From: Bacteroidota bacterium | GTDB lineage: Bacteria > Bacteroidota > Bacteroidia > Bacteroidales > WCHB1-69 | NCBI GenBank assembly: GCA_009787115.1 | Contig: WRGQ01000167.1 | Coordinates: 1 to 34,279 of the forward strand | Reading direction: 5' to 3' | Length of the DNA stretch: 34,279 nt | Shown: positions 8,606 to 17,103 of the stretch, one piece after another | How positions within the stretch are numbered: the stretch's first letter is position 1 | Layout of the letters: the number at the start of each line of letters is the position of its first letter | Program-made: the position numbers and the translations under genes | The notes under the pieces: generated by a model | The model's database searches: none | What the model saw: only the letters and a program-made list of their open reading frames with translations | Told to the model about the DNA's origin: nothing

Positions 8606-9844
8606 TTGAAATCCTGTTTTCACACTTTTTACAGATTGCTGTTAATGATATGTGCTTTGCACGGCATCTGTCGGGCGCAACCCCAACAGGTATCTACAGA
8701 CAGGTATGATTTTATCAACTACGATGCTGATACATTATACATCGGTCAGGATACTTCACTTCTTCAGTTCTTCATTGCTAAATTCGATTCTGCAGTAACC
8801 CATCGGAAGGGCAATATTAATATTGTACATATCGGCGCTTCGCACGTGCAGGCAGGCACTTTCCCGCACACGGTGAGGCAGGAGTTGTTCAATGCCTATC
8901 CGGATTTACATGCCGGCAGAGGAATGGTTTTCCCTTATGCCGCTGCACCAAAATGCAACAATCCAACGGATTACAGAACAAGATCAGTGGGAAGATTCGG
9001 ATTGGTGCGAAATGTGTATCAGGAACATTACAAACCGCTGGGAATAACAGGAATAGCCGTTTATACTTTAGATACTGTTTCGGAAATAAGAATTGTTCAC
9101 CGTGATTCATTGACACATTTTAACACTACTAAAATTACTTTGCTGGGGTTTGCTGAAGTTGATACCGCTTTTGTTCCCACCTTGTGGATTGATTCCGTGA
9201 GTTTTCCACCTTCTGAAATTATTCCCGAAAAACGACAGTTTATTTATGAGAATATCTGTACCACAGATTCTTTTGCTTTTTCTTTTGTGATGAGCGAGAA
9301 CGATACTTTTACCATAACCGGCATCCTGATGGAAAACGAAAATCCGGGCATTACCTACCATTCTATTGGTGTGAACGGCGCAAGTGTGGAGGCTTTTTTG
9401 CACTGTGAGCATTTTGAAGAGGAGATACCCCTCCTGTATCCTGATATGGTAATTTTTGGACTGGGCATCAACGACGCAAACGAAGCCGATTTTAACCCCT
9501 CGGTTTTTAAAGAGAATTATTTGACTTTAGTGAACCAATTTAAAAAAGTAAACCCTAACTGTTTTTTTGTATTTATAACGAACAACGACAGTTATAAAAA
9601 AGTTGGTAAAAAGTATCAGGTGAATAAAAACGCGCTGAAAGTACAGAAGATTATGTATGAGTTGGCAGATGAGACCGGCGGTGCAGTTTTTGACCAATTT
9701 GAGATTATGGGTGGTTTGCACGCTATGGAAAAATGGCGGCTCGCCAAATTAGCCCAAAACGACCGCGTGCACTTCACCAAAGCAGGGTATGAACTAATGG
9801 GAAAACTATTGTTTAATGCGATGATTAAAAAAATTTCTGATTAA
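8606..9844 (+). CDS. Exported SGNH/GDSL-hydrolase-like protein
   Basis: This 412-residue protein has a signal peptide (about residues 1-25, ending ICRAQ) and SGNH-hydrolase blocks. Block I is IVHIGASHVQAG (73-84). The Gly/Asn block is FGLGINDA (286-293). The C-terminal block is DRVHFTKAGYELM (387-399), giving the Asp-x-x-His pair of the catalytic triad. Block I has Ala where most relatives have Asp (GDSH), while the presumed nucleophile Ser is kept. Relatives in Bacteroidota are thought to be extracytoplasmic esterases or acetyl-transfer enzymes acting on peptidoglycan or polysaccharide; the substrate here is unknown. I chose the TTG start directly after the panD stop because only it gives a complete signal peptide. 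The alternative ATG at 8645 would leave a clipped one. Confidence 0.85.
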   Translation: MKSCFHTFYRLLLMICALHGICRAQPQQVSTDRYDFINYDADTLYIGQDTSLLQFFIAKFDSAVTHRKGNINIVHIGASHVQAGTFPHTVRQELFNAYPDLHAGRGMVFPYAAAPKCNNPTDYRTRSVGRFGLVRNVYQEHYKPLGITGIAVYTLDTVSEIRIVHRDSLTHFNTTKITLLGFAEVDTAFVPTLWIDSVSFPPSEIIPEKRQFIYENICTTDSFAFSFVMSENDTFTITGILMENENPGITYHSIGVNGASVEAFLHCEHFEEEIPLLYPDMVIFGLGINDANEADFNPSVFKENYLTLVNQFKKVNPNCFFVFITNNDSYKKVGKKYQVNKNALKVQKIMYELADETGGAVFDQFEIMGGLHAMEKWRLAKLAQNDRVHFTKAGYELMGKLLFNAMIKKISD

Positions 9845-9924
9845 TTCTTTTTTTGAATAGAAAAAAATATATTTTCGCGCCCCGAAAAAATAATATTAAT
9901 TTAAAAAAGAAAGAGGTATTTTTT

Positions 9925-10122
9925 ATGATCGTTGTATCCGTTAAAGAAGGCGAAACTATTGACAGAGCCTTAAAAAAATTAAAGAAAAAATTTGAAAAAA
10001 CCGGTGTAGTTCGCGAATTGCGCACACGCCAAAAATTCACAAAACCGTCTGTCATTAGAAGAGACCAAAAATTGAAAGCCATTTATGTTCAAAAGATGCT
10101 TTCAAAAATTGCCGAAGAATAA
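9925..10122 (+). CDS. rpsU: 30S ribosomal protein S21
   Basis: S21 is a small basic protein of the 30S platform near the 3' end of 16S rRNA. The 65-residue product shows the family pattern: VKEGETIDRALKKLKKKFEK at the N-terminus, then a conserved Arg-rich segment (VVRELRTRQKF), and a lysine-rich tail. The ATG at 9925 is preceded by an A/G-rich AAGAAAGAGG at 9906-9915, a rather good ribosome binding site. A longer frame from a TTG at 9853 is unlikely because it would add 24 non-family residues. A TATATTTT at 9868-9875 is a candidate -7 element. A strong terminator follows, so rpsU is probably monocistronic. Confidence 0.96.
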   Translation: MIVVSVKEGETIDRALKKLKKKFEKTGVVRELRTRQKFTKPSVIRRDQKLKAIYVQKMLSKIAEE

Positions 10123-10147
10123 CAGTAACAAGACGTAAAGAAAAAAA

Positions 10148-10174
10148 AAGAAGTTCAATTGAACTTCTTTTTTA
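10148..10174. terminator. Bidirectional terminator between rpsU and the bifunctional-nuclease gene
   Basis: A perfect 22-base palindrome (10148-10169, centre CAATTG) is flanked by an A run on the left and a T run on the right. It therefore works as an intrinsic terminator in both directions for the convergent genes rpsU (plus) and the gene ending at 10177 (minus), and leaves almost no spare sequence between them. Confidence 0.85.
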
Positions 10175-10176
10175 GT

Positions 10177-10779
10177 TTATGCTTTTCTTCCATTAATTTC
10201 ATCATGAATTTTAGAGGCTAATTCAAAATCCTCACTATCAATAGCGCCCTGCAAGAGGTGTTCCAATTCTTTTAAAGGCATCTCCTGTAGTTTATTCTCA
10301 ATATAAAGTTCTAATTCTTCGGGTTGAAGATCAATTTCGGGATTAAAATCTTCCAATTTTGTTTCCTCTTTACGCGGTAAAACTGCCAATTTTTCAAAAA
10401 TATCTTTTCTAATGAAAATGGGCGCTTCCATTAACAGAGCAATAGCAATGGCATCAGAGGTTCGGGCATCCAATTCAAAAGTTACAGTATCGTTTTGAAG
10501 TAACAGATGAGCATAAAAAACACCCTCGCCATAATGGTAAATAGTAACATTACTTAATTTATAATCTGAATGTTCCATAAAATTTTTGAACAGTTCGTGG
10601 GTACCCGGACGCCGCGTTTGAATCTTATTGATTAGTAAAACTAAAGTTCTCGCTTCCTGTAATCCGATAACGATAGTCATCTCTTTCTCCCCCTCTTTTT
10701 CGCGCACAATTAAGGCAAATGCCTCTGATGGTGTTTGCGTACTTTCTACATCAATAACTTCTAATTCAATATATTCCAT
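10177..10779 (-). CDS. Bifunctional nuclease family protein (DUF151) with C-terminal UVR motif
   Basis: The 200-residue product has a BFN/DUF151 domain at about residues 1-130, with the family signature DARTSDAIAIAL at 104-115. It also has a C-terminal UvrB/UvrC-type helical motif at about 168-197 (LKELEHLLQGAI, then ELASKIHDEI). BFN-domain proteins have been linked to nuclease activity, and UVR motifs are protein-interaction hairpins also found in UvrB, UvrC and Clp partners. The combined architecture is common in Bacteroidota, and its cellular role is not settled. Two bases separate its start from the stop of lgt upstream, so the two genes are co-transcribed. Confidence 0.88.
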   Translation of the reverse strand: MEYIELEVIDVESTQTPSEAFALIVREKEGEKEMTIVIGLQEARTLVLLINKIQTRRPGTHELFKNFMEHSDYKLSNVTIYHYGEGVFYAHLLLQNDTVTFELDARTSDAIAIALLMEAPIFIRKDIFEKLAVLPRKEETKLEDFNPEIDLQPEELELYIENKLQEMPLKELEHLLQGAIDSEDFELASKIHDEINGRKA

Positions 10780-10781
10780 AA

Positions 10782-11657
10782 TTATTTTGAAGAAGTTTTA
10801 GGGTGGGGTTCTATGTAATGAGGAATTTTATTTTTTTGAATGAAAGAATAGATTAATAATCCTAAACCGATGATAATGAACGGGATGCTGAGCCGTTGTC
10901 CAATATTTAACGTCATACCTATTTCGCTGCTTACCTGTACTTCTTTCACAAATTCTATAAAAAATCGGGCGGTAAAAATCACGGTAAGCAAAGTTCCGAC
11001 GGCTCTTCCCGCCGGAATGTTACCTTTTGTGATTTTAAAATAATAGATTAACATAAAGATATAGAGCGAAAAATAGACGAGCGATTCGTACAGTTGTGCA
11101 GGGTGGCGTAAAGTGTCGGCGACGCCATATCCGCCGTGCGTGAAGTTAAACGCCCAGGGGACAGTGGTAATACTGCCTACAATTTCGTGATTCATAAGAT
11201 TACCCAGCCGCACCATTGCCGCCGCAACAGGAATAACAATACACAAACGGTCTAACAACCACAGTACATTCATTTTATGTTTCCACGCAAAATAAGATAG
11301 AAACAGAATCAGTGCGATGACAGCCCCATGACTTGCCAACCCTTGATACCCGATGAAGTTCCAATTTTCATCTACAGGGAGTAAAACTTGCAACGGATGT
11401 TGAAACAAATAGTGGGGTTCGTAAAACAGAAAATGCGCTAATCTCAATCCGACTACTGTCCAAACAATGCACCAAATGGTAAGTTTGTCAAGCAATTGCT
11501 GTGACAGTTTTTCTGTTTTAAAAACTTTTGACAAAGTTAAATAGGCGAAGAAAAACCCTGAAGCGAGCAGTACACCGTACCAGCGCACAGAAAAACTTCC
11601 AAGTGTAAATATTTCGGGAGAAACCGACCACGTAATGAAATTTAAGGTTGTGTACAT
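10782..11657 (-). CDS. lgt: Prolipoprotein diacylglyceryl transferase
   Basis: Lgt transfers diacylglycerol from phosphatidylglycerol to the lipobox cysteine of prolipoproteins in the inner membrane, the first step of lipoprotein maturation. The 291-residue product is strongly hydrophobic with about seven membrane segments. It shows the N-terminal SFSVRWYG (21-28), the GLASHG segment with His110, and the Lgt signature around Arg150 (MVRLGNLMNHE, 148-158). Further motifs are HPAQLYES (185-192), RFFIEF (231-236) and GQRLSIP (253-259). Its own substrates are visible in this window: the DUF5689-like lipoproteins at 21399 and 23422. It is divergent from lon, with a 141-base shared control region. 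Confidence 0.96.
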   Translation of the reverse strand: MYTTLNFITWSVSPEIFTLGSFSVRWYGVLLASGFFFAYLTLSKVFKTEKLSQQLLDKLTIWCIVWTVVGLRLAHFLFYEPHYLFQHPLQVLLPVDENWNFIGYQGLASHGAVIALILFLSYFAWKHKMNVLWLLDRLCIVIPVAAAMVRLGNLMNHEIVGSITTVPWAFNFTHGGYGVADTLRHPAQLYESLVYFSLYIFMLIYYFKITKGNIPAGRAVGTLLTVIFTARFFIEFVKEVQVSSEIGMTLNIGQRLSIPFIIIGLGLLIYSFIQKNKIPHYIEPHPKTSSK

Positions 11658-11755
11658 AGGTTTAATTTTGCGGCGAAAATATAAATTTTCCGGTTAGTCT
11701 TTTAGACAGTAAGAGATATAAGATTGCTTTAATTTACTTCTTTAAACTCTTTTAC

Positions 11756-11763
11756 TATATTTG
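11756..11763 (+). promoter_or_regulatory. -7 promoter element for lon
   Basis: TATATTTG is an exact match to the Bacteroidota -7 consensus TAnnTTTG and is followed by C, as in the other promoters here. It lies 35 bases before the lon ATG at 11799, giving a 5' leader of roughly 30 bases. I could not identify a convincing -33 element at the usual spacing. Confidence 0.65.
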
Positions 11764-11798
11764 CACTCTATTTGATAAAGATGTAACTGTTTGATATT

Positions 11799-14201
11799 AT
11801 GAACGAAATTATTGCAAACGAAGTAAATTTTATTCCGCTTTTTTCTTTAGAAGACGAAGAAAATCTTAAAAAAGAGAAAGTGAACGAGGTGATTCCCATT
11901 CTTCCCTTGATGAACACAGTGCTTTTTCCCGGAATGGTAATCCCAATTACGGTGGGGAGAAGCAAATCTATAAAACTAACACAGGAACATTCGCGGAGTA
12001 ACCTGCCAATAGGCGTTATTACCCATAAAGACAATGAATTGGAAGAACCGACAAAGGAAGATTTATATACGGTAGGGACGTTAGCCCGTATTATCAAATT
12101 TTTGTCTATGCCCGACGGGAGCGTTACTATTATTGTACAGGGAATCAAGCGTTTTGAATTGCTGGAAATTGTGGAAACGGAACCATTTTATAAAGCCCGC
12201 GTTTGCGAATATGTTACCAAAGAGTTTACGCCCGATTTGAAAGACAATCAGGATTTTCAAGCCCTCATAGGATCTATTCGAGATACGGCGGTTTCTATGA
12301 TTAAAATATCGCCTAACTTTCCCCGCGAAGCCACTTATATGCTTCAAAATATTGAAAGTCCTTCGTTTTTAATGAGTTTTATTTCTTCCAATTTATCAGT
12401 TTCTGTTGAAGAGAAACAGTCTATTCTGGAGATTCGGGATATTGAAGAGCGCGGAAAAGTAGTGCTGAAATTTCTGAACAAAGACCTGCAAATGGTAGAA
12501 TTGAAAAATCAGATTCAGAACAAGTCGCGGGAGGAGATGGACAAGCAAACGCGCGAATATATGCTTAATCAACAGATGAAAACGATACAGCAGGAATTGG
12601 GCGGTTCGCCGGCAGAAAAAGATACCAAACAGTTGGAAGAACGCGCCAAAGCAAAGAAATGGGGAGAAGAAACCAAAACGCTGTTTGAACGCGAATTAAA
12701 AAAATTGAACCGTACCAATCCTATGTCACCCGACTACTCCGTACAGCTTAACTATCTGGAACTGATGGTAGATTTGCCCTGGAACGAGTTTGGCGATGAC
12801 AATTTTGACTTGCAAAAAGCGACCGAGATTTTAGACCGAGACCATTTCGGTTTGGAAAAAGTGAAAGAACGCATTATTGAATATTTAGCTGTATTGAAGT
12901 TGAAAGGGGATATGAAATCGCCGATTTTATGTTTGGCAGGTCCTCCGGGTGTGGGCAAAACTTCGCTCGGAAAATCAATCGCCGAAGCGATAGGCAGAAA
13001 ATATATCCGTATGTCGTTGGGTGGATTGCGCGATGAATCTGAAATTCGCGGGCATCGCAAAACCTACATCGGCGCCATGCCCGGACGAATTATCCAAAGT
13101 ATGCGCAAAGCCGGACAAGCCAACCCTGTGTTTGTGCTGGACGAAATTGATAAAATACTTGGTATGAACGTTCAGGGCGACCCCTCCGCAGCATTGCTGG
13201 AAGTACTCGACCCTGAACAAAATTCCACATTTTACGATAATTACATAGAAACTACTTTCGATTTGTCGAAAGTGCTCTTTATTGCTACGGCAAACCATTT
13301 GGGAAATATTCACCCTGCTTTATTAGACAGAATGGAAGTGATTGATATTGCGGGTTATCTGATAGAAGAAAAGTTGAATATTGCGCAAAAACATTTAATT
13401 CCACGCCAATTGAAAGAGCATGGTATGGAAGAGTACAATCTGCAATTTTCCAATGACATTTTAGAACACATTATATCCGACTATACGCGCGAATCGGGCG
13501 TAAGAAATTTGGAGAAGTTGATTGCCAAGATGATACGCAAACGCGCTTCCCAATTTGTGAAAGTTGGAACGATGGAATCGGAAATTAAGATTGACGATTT
13601 ATCGAAAACCTACGGAGCACCTATTTTTCAAAAAGAACGTTCGTTGGATAGCAGCGTGCCCGGCGTGACTACCGGCTTGGCTTGGACACAGGTGGGAGGC
13701 GAAATTTTATTCGTGGAATCGGTAATCAATCCGAGTAAAAACGGCGGCTTAACTATGACCGGAAGTCTCGGCGAGGTAATGAAAGAATCGGCAACCATTG
13801 CTTTTGAATATCTGAAAACCTACGCCAAAGATTTCGGAATTGACGAGAAGGTTTTTGAAAATACACACGTCCATTTACACGTACCTGAAGGAGCAACCCC
13901 GAAAGATGGCCCCTCTGCCGGCATTACCATTTTGACCTCTATGATTTCGGCGTTTACGAAAAAAACGGTGCGCCCGAAAATCGCTATGACGGCAGAAATT
14001 ACCCTGCGTGGAAAACTGTTGCCGGTGGGCGGTATCAAAGAGAAAATTTTAGCCGCAAAACGTTCCGGTATTTACAACATCATTCTCTCTTCAGAAAACA
14101 AAAAAGATGTGGAAGATATTAAAGAACATTTTATTGAAGGAATGAAATTTCACTATTTCAGCGAGATGAAAGATGCAGTGGAGTTTACGGAAGTGATTTG
14201 A
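11799..14201 (+). CDS. lon: ATP-dependent protease La (LonA)
   Basis: Lon degrades misfolded and regulatory proteins in the cytoplasm as a homohexamer. The 800-residue product has the full LonA layout: N-terminal substrate domain (about 30-225, starting IPILPLMNTVLFPG), a helical coiled region (about 225-330), the AAA+ module and the protease domain. Walker A is GPPGVGKT (381-388) and Walker B is VFVLDEID (444-451). The protease domain carries the nucleophile Ser706 in KDGPSAGIT and the paired Lys749 in GGIKEK, with the same 43-residue spacing as in E. coli Lon. All catalytic residues are present, so it should be active. Its start is supported by the promoter at 11756-11763. Confidence 0.98.
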   Translation: MNEIIANEVNFIPLFSLEDEENLKKEKVNEVIPILPLMNTVLFPGMVIPITVGRSKSIKLTQEHSRSNLPIGVITHKDNELEEPTKEDLYTVGTLARIIKFLSMPDGSVTIIVQGIKRFELLEIVETEPFYKARVCEYVTKEFTPDLKDNQDFQALIGSIRDTAVSMIKISPNFPREATYMLQNIESPSFLMSFISSNLSVSVEEKQSILEIRDIEERGKVVLKFLNKDLQMVELKNQIQNKSREEMDKQTREYMLNQQMKTIQQELGGSPAEKDTKQLEERAKAKKWGEETKTLFERELKKLNRTNPMSPDYSVQLNYLELMVDLPWNEFGDDNFDLQKATEILDRDHFGLEKVKERIIEYLAVLKLKGDMKSPILCLAGPPGVGKTSLGKSIAEAIGRKYIRMSLGGLRDESEIRGHRKTYIGAMPGRIIQSMRKAGQANPVFVLDEIDKILGMNVQGDPSAALLEVLDPEQNSTFYDNYIETTFDLSKVLFIATANHLGNIHPALLDRMEVIDIAGYLIEEKLNIAQKHLIPRQLKEHGMEEYNLQFSNDILEHIISDYTRESGVRNLEKLIAKMIRKRASQFVKVGTMESEIKIDDLSKTYGAPIFQKERSLDSSVPGVTTGLAWTQVGGEILFVESVINPSKNGGLTMTGSLGEVMKESATIAFEYLKTYAKDFGIDEKVFENTHVHLHVPEGATPKDGPSAGITILTSMISAFTKKTVRPKIAMTAEITLRGKLLPVGGIKEKILAAKRSGIYNIILSSENKKDVEDIKEHFIEGMKFHYFSEMKDAVEFTEVI

Positions 14202-14245
14202 TAATTTGAAGTAAAAGATTTAAGGTTCAAATAAAAAAAAATATG

Positions 14246-14253
14246 GATATTTG
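14246..14253 (+). promoter_or_regulatory. Probable -7 element for aspS
   Basis: GATATTTG matches TAnnTTTG in seven of eight positions and is followed by CGCCC, the same GC-containing extension seen at 18660. It lies 26 bases before the aspS start at 14279. Confidence 0.45.
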
Positions 14254-14278
14254 CGCCCTTACTAATAAAATATAACCA

Positions 14279-16027
14279 ATGCTAAGAACTTATACGTGCG
14301 GAGAATTAACAATTAACAATGTAAATCAAGAAGTTACACTTTGTGGCTGGGTGCAAAAAAATAGAAAATTGGGCGGTATGCTCTTTATTGATTTGCGCGA
14401 CAGATACGGAATCACACAGTTAGTTTTTAATAGCGAACTGAACGCCGAACTGTGCAAAATTGCCGAACATTTTGGCAGAGAGTGGGTAATTCAAGCCAAA
14501 GGAATCGTTGCAGAACGCTACAACAAAAACAAAAATATACCTACCGGCGATATTGAAATTTTGGTAAATGAAGTAACCGTTTTGAATAAGTCGGAAATTC
14601 CTCCTTTTACTATTGAAGATGAATCGGACGGGGGAGACGAACTGCGTATGAAGTACCGCTATTTGGATTTGCGCCGCAATCCGGTAAAAAACAACATTAT
14701 CTTTCGCCACAAACTTGGTATTGAAGTGCGAAACTATATGAACAGTATCGGTTTTCTGGAAATTGAAACTCCTTTTTTAATTAAATCAACCCCCGAAGGT
14801 GCCCGCGATTTTATCGTGCCTTCCCGTATGAATCAGGGAGAGTTTTACGCCCTGCCGCAATCACCGCAAACTTTTAAGCAGTTGTTGATGATTTCCGGGT
14901 ACGATAGATATTTTCAGATTGTAAGATGTTTTAGAGATGAAGACCTGCGCGCCGACCGACAACCTGAATTTACACAAATAGACTGTGAAATGTCGTTCGT
15001 TGAACAAAACGATATTTTAGAAACGTTTGAAGGATTAGTAAAACATATCTTTAAGAAAATTAAGAATATTGAAATAGAAAAGATTCCACGCATAACGTAT
15101 GAAGAAGCGATGAGACTCTATGGCTGCGACAAACCCGATATTCGTTTCGATATGCGGTTTGTGGAACTGAATGCTCAACTGAAACATCGCGATTTCTCCG
15201 TTTTTAATAATGCGGAATTGATAGTGGGTATTGTTGCCAAAGGGTGCGCTCATTACTCGCGCAAGCAGTTAGATGCCTTGACCGATTTTGTGAAACGTCC
15301 CCAAATCGGTGCAGGCGGATTAGTGTATGTGATTTGCCAAACCGATGGAACTTTTAAATCTTCCGTGGATAAATTCTATGATCAGGAAGATTTAAAGGCA
15401 GTCGCGGAGAAATGTAAAGCAGAAACAGGTGATCTCATTCTGATGATGTCGGGAGAAACGGACAAAGTGCGCAAACAACTTTGTGAGTTGCGTTTAGAAA
15501 TGGGCAAACAACTCGGTTTGCGCAAAGCCGGCGAGTACAAACCCTTGTGGGTAGTTGATTTTCCATTACTCGAATGGGACGATGAAACGCAACGCTACTA
15601 TGCTAAACATCACCCGTTTACTTCGCCCAAACCGGAACAGATACCGCTGTTAGACACTGATCCGGGCGCTGTAAATGCCAATGCCTACGATTTAGTAATC
15701 AACGGTTCCGAAATTGGCGGTGGCTCTATCCGTATCTACAACAAAGAGTTGCAACAGAAAATGTTCTCTGTGTTAGGATTTTCACCGGAAGAAGCCCAAC
15801 ACCAGTTCGGATTTCTGATGAATGCCTTCCAGTACGGCTGCCCGCCCCACGGTGGCATTGCCTTCGGATTTGACAGAATGTGCGCTATCTTATGCGACTC
15901 AGAATCTATCCGCGATTTTATTGCCTTCCCGAAAAACAACTCCGGAAGAGACGTTATGCTCGACGCTCCCTCAACTGTGTCGAAAACACAGTTGGACGAA
16001 CTTGGGATAATGAGTAATGAACAATGA
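14279..16027 (+). CDS. aspS: Aspartyl-tRNA synthetase
   Basis: This class II enzyme charges tRNA-Asp (and in some bacteria tRNA-Asn). The 582-residue product is the bacterial type. It has an OB-fold anticodon-binding domain (about 15-105, [20 protein letters not shown] at 22-41) and motif 1 around [18 protein letters not shown] (161-178). Motif 2 is [18 protein letters not shown] (218-235), a GAD-type insertion lies at about 285-410, and motif 3 is GGIAFGFDR (525-533). Whether it also charges tRNA-Asn cannot be read from sequence alone. Its last codons and stop lie inside a heptamer repeat (16010-16037), so the final MSNEQ residues are encoded by repeat sequence. Confidence 0.98.
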   Translation: MLRTYTCGELTINNVNQEVTLCGWVQKNRKLGGMLFIDLRDRYGITQLVFNSELNAELCKIAEHFGREWVIQAKGIVAERYNKNKNIPTGDIEILVNEVTVLNKSEIPPFTIEDESDGGDELRMKYRYLDLRRNPVKNNIIFRHKLGIEVRNYMNSIGFLEIETPFLIKSTPEGARDFIVPSRMNQGEFYALPQSPQTFKQLLMISGYDRYFQIVRCFRDEDLRADRQPEFTQIDCEMSFVEQNDILETFEGLVKHIFKKIKNIEIEKIPRITYEEAMRLYGCDKPDIRFDMRFVELNAQLKHRDFSVFNNAELIVGIVAKGCAHYSRKQLDALTDFVKRPQIGAGGLVYVICQTDGTFKSSVDKFYDQEDLKAVAEKCKAETGDLILMMSGETDKVRKQLCELRLEMGKQLGLRKAGEYKPLWVVDFPLLEWDDETQRYYAKHHPFTSPKPEQIPLLDTDPGAVNANAYDLVINGSEIGGGSIRIYNKELQQKMFSVLGFSPEEAQHQFGFLMNAFQYGCPPHGGIAFGFDRMCAILCDSESIRDFIAFPKNNSGRDVMLDAPSTVSKTQLDELGIMSNEQ

Positions 16028-16037
16028 ATAATGAAGG
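16010..16037 (+). repeat. Heptamer tandem repeat across the aspS stop codon
   Basis: Four consecutive 7-base units beginning ATGA (ATGAGTA, ATGAACA, ATGAATA, ATGAAGG) run through the TGA stop of aspS at 16025-16027. This is one of several short tandem repeats attached to gene ends in this window. Confidence 0.75.
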
Positions 16038-16062
16038 AATTTAAAACATTTAAATCTTAAAT

Positions 16063-17103
16063 ATGAATAACGAATTTAACTCATTTAGTTTAATAAACTA
16101 TGTTTGGAAATGGCGAAAGTTGTTTCTAATTGTTTGTTTTATTGTCGGCGTGCTCACCATTGTTATTACCCACAGAACAATTATTCGCCCGCGATTTACC
16201 TCCACCGCCATTATCTATGCCCCCAGAACAAACTCTGTTTCAAAAATTTTAACTAACGAAACTAACATTAATGAAAGATTGGATATAAAAGCCTACGCCA
16301 TTGAAGAAGAGACTGAACAGATGATGGAAATTCTCAATTCCAGAGAGATAAAAGATGTGTTGATTGAAAGATATGATTTATTGAATTATTATGGAATTAA
16401 AACTAATAGAAAAGCATGGAAAGCTAAACTTTATGAAACACTTGAAAATTTAATGAATATTAAGAGAACCCAATATGGAGCCATCGCCATTTCGGTTACC
16501 GATTGGGACCCTGAACGGGCAGCGAGTATGGCAAATGATATTGCCGCTGAATTAGACACTCTTAAAAACCGAATTGAACGCGAACGCGCATTGGGCGCCT
16601 GTAAAGCCTTAGAAATTCTAATTCAGGAAGCAGAAATCGAATGCCAAAAGATTACCGATTCGTTGGATGTGCTTGCAAAAAAAGGAGTTTTCTACTACGA
16701 TTATCAAGTAGAAAGAGTTATACAACAATATGCCGTTGCTTTAGGACAAGGAAATATGGCAGGAGTACAACGTTTACAGAAAGAACTTGAAAAACTTGAA
16801 AAATGGGGGAATAAAGCAAATGCACTGAGAAGAGAGCAATTAAATATAGGCGACCAAATTGGGCTTATCAGAGCTAAATTATTAGACGCCCAAATGGATG
16901 CGCACGGTATAGTTCCCGTAAAATTCGTAATTCAAAAAGCGATTGCCACAGATAAAAAAAGTTACCCGAAAAAAATTATCATTGGGATACTTGCTGAGGT
17001 GGGGGCTTTTATTTTAACCTTGATGATTCTTCTTTTTATTGACAAAATTAAGCAAGAGACAGTTTTGGTTGATCATTCGGAAAACACAACACAAAAAGAA
17101 TGA
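16063..17103 (+). CDS. Wzz-like polysaccharide chain-length determinant protein
   Basis: The 346-residue product has the Wzz/co-polymerase topology. An N-terminal membrane helix lies at about 19-37, followed by a long helical, charged periplasmic region (about 70-295) and a second membrane helix at about 304-326. That helix is preceded by a Pro-containing segment (SYPKK), with a short cytoplasmic tail. Such proteins set the length of O-antigen or exopolysaccharide chains. There is no C-terminal tyrosine-kinase domain. The next gene overlaps its stop by four bases (ATGA) and encodes a ligase/polymerase, which fits the role. No glycosyltransferases or flippase are nearby, so the pair is detached from any full polysaccharide cluster. 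Confidence 0.8.
   Translation: MNNEFNSFSLINYVWKWRKLFLIVCFIVGVLTIVITHRTIIRPRFTSTAIIYAPRTNSVSKILTNETNINERLDIKAYAIEEETEQMMEILNSREIKDVLIERYDLLNYYGIKTNRKAWKAKLYETLENLMNIKRTQYGAIAISVTDWDPERAASMANDIAAELDTLKNRIERERALGACKALEILIQEAEIECQKITDSLDVLAKKGVFYYDYQVERVIQQYAVALGQGNMAGVQRLQKELEKLEKWGNKANALRREQLNIGDQIGLIRAKLLDAQMDAHGIVPVKFVIQKAIATDKKSYPKKIIIGILAEVGAFILTLMILLFIDKIKQETVLVDHSENTTQKE

Noticed and set aside
9853-9924. TTG start extending rpsU by 24 residues
   Set aside because: The extension crosses the promoter-like TATATTTT and has no S21 similarity; the ATG at 9925 has a good ribosome binding site and family length.
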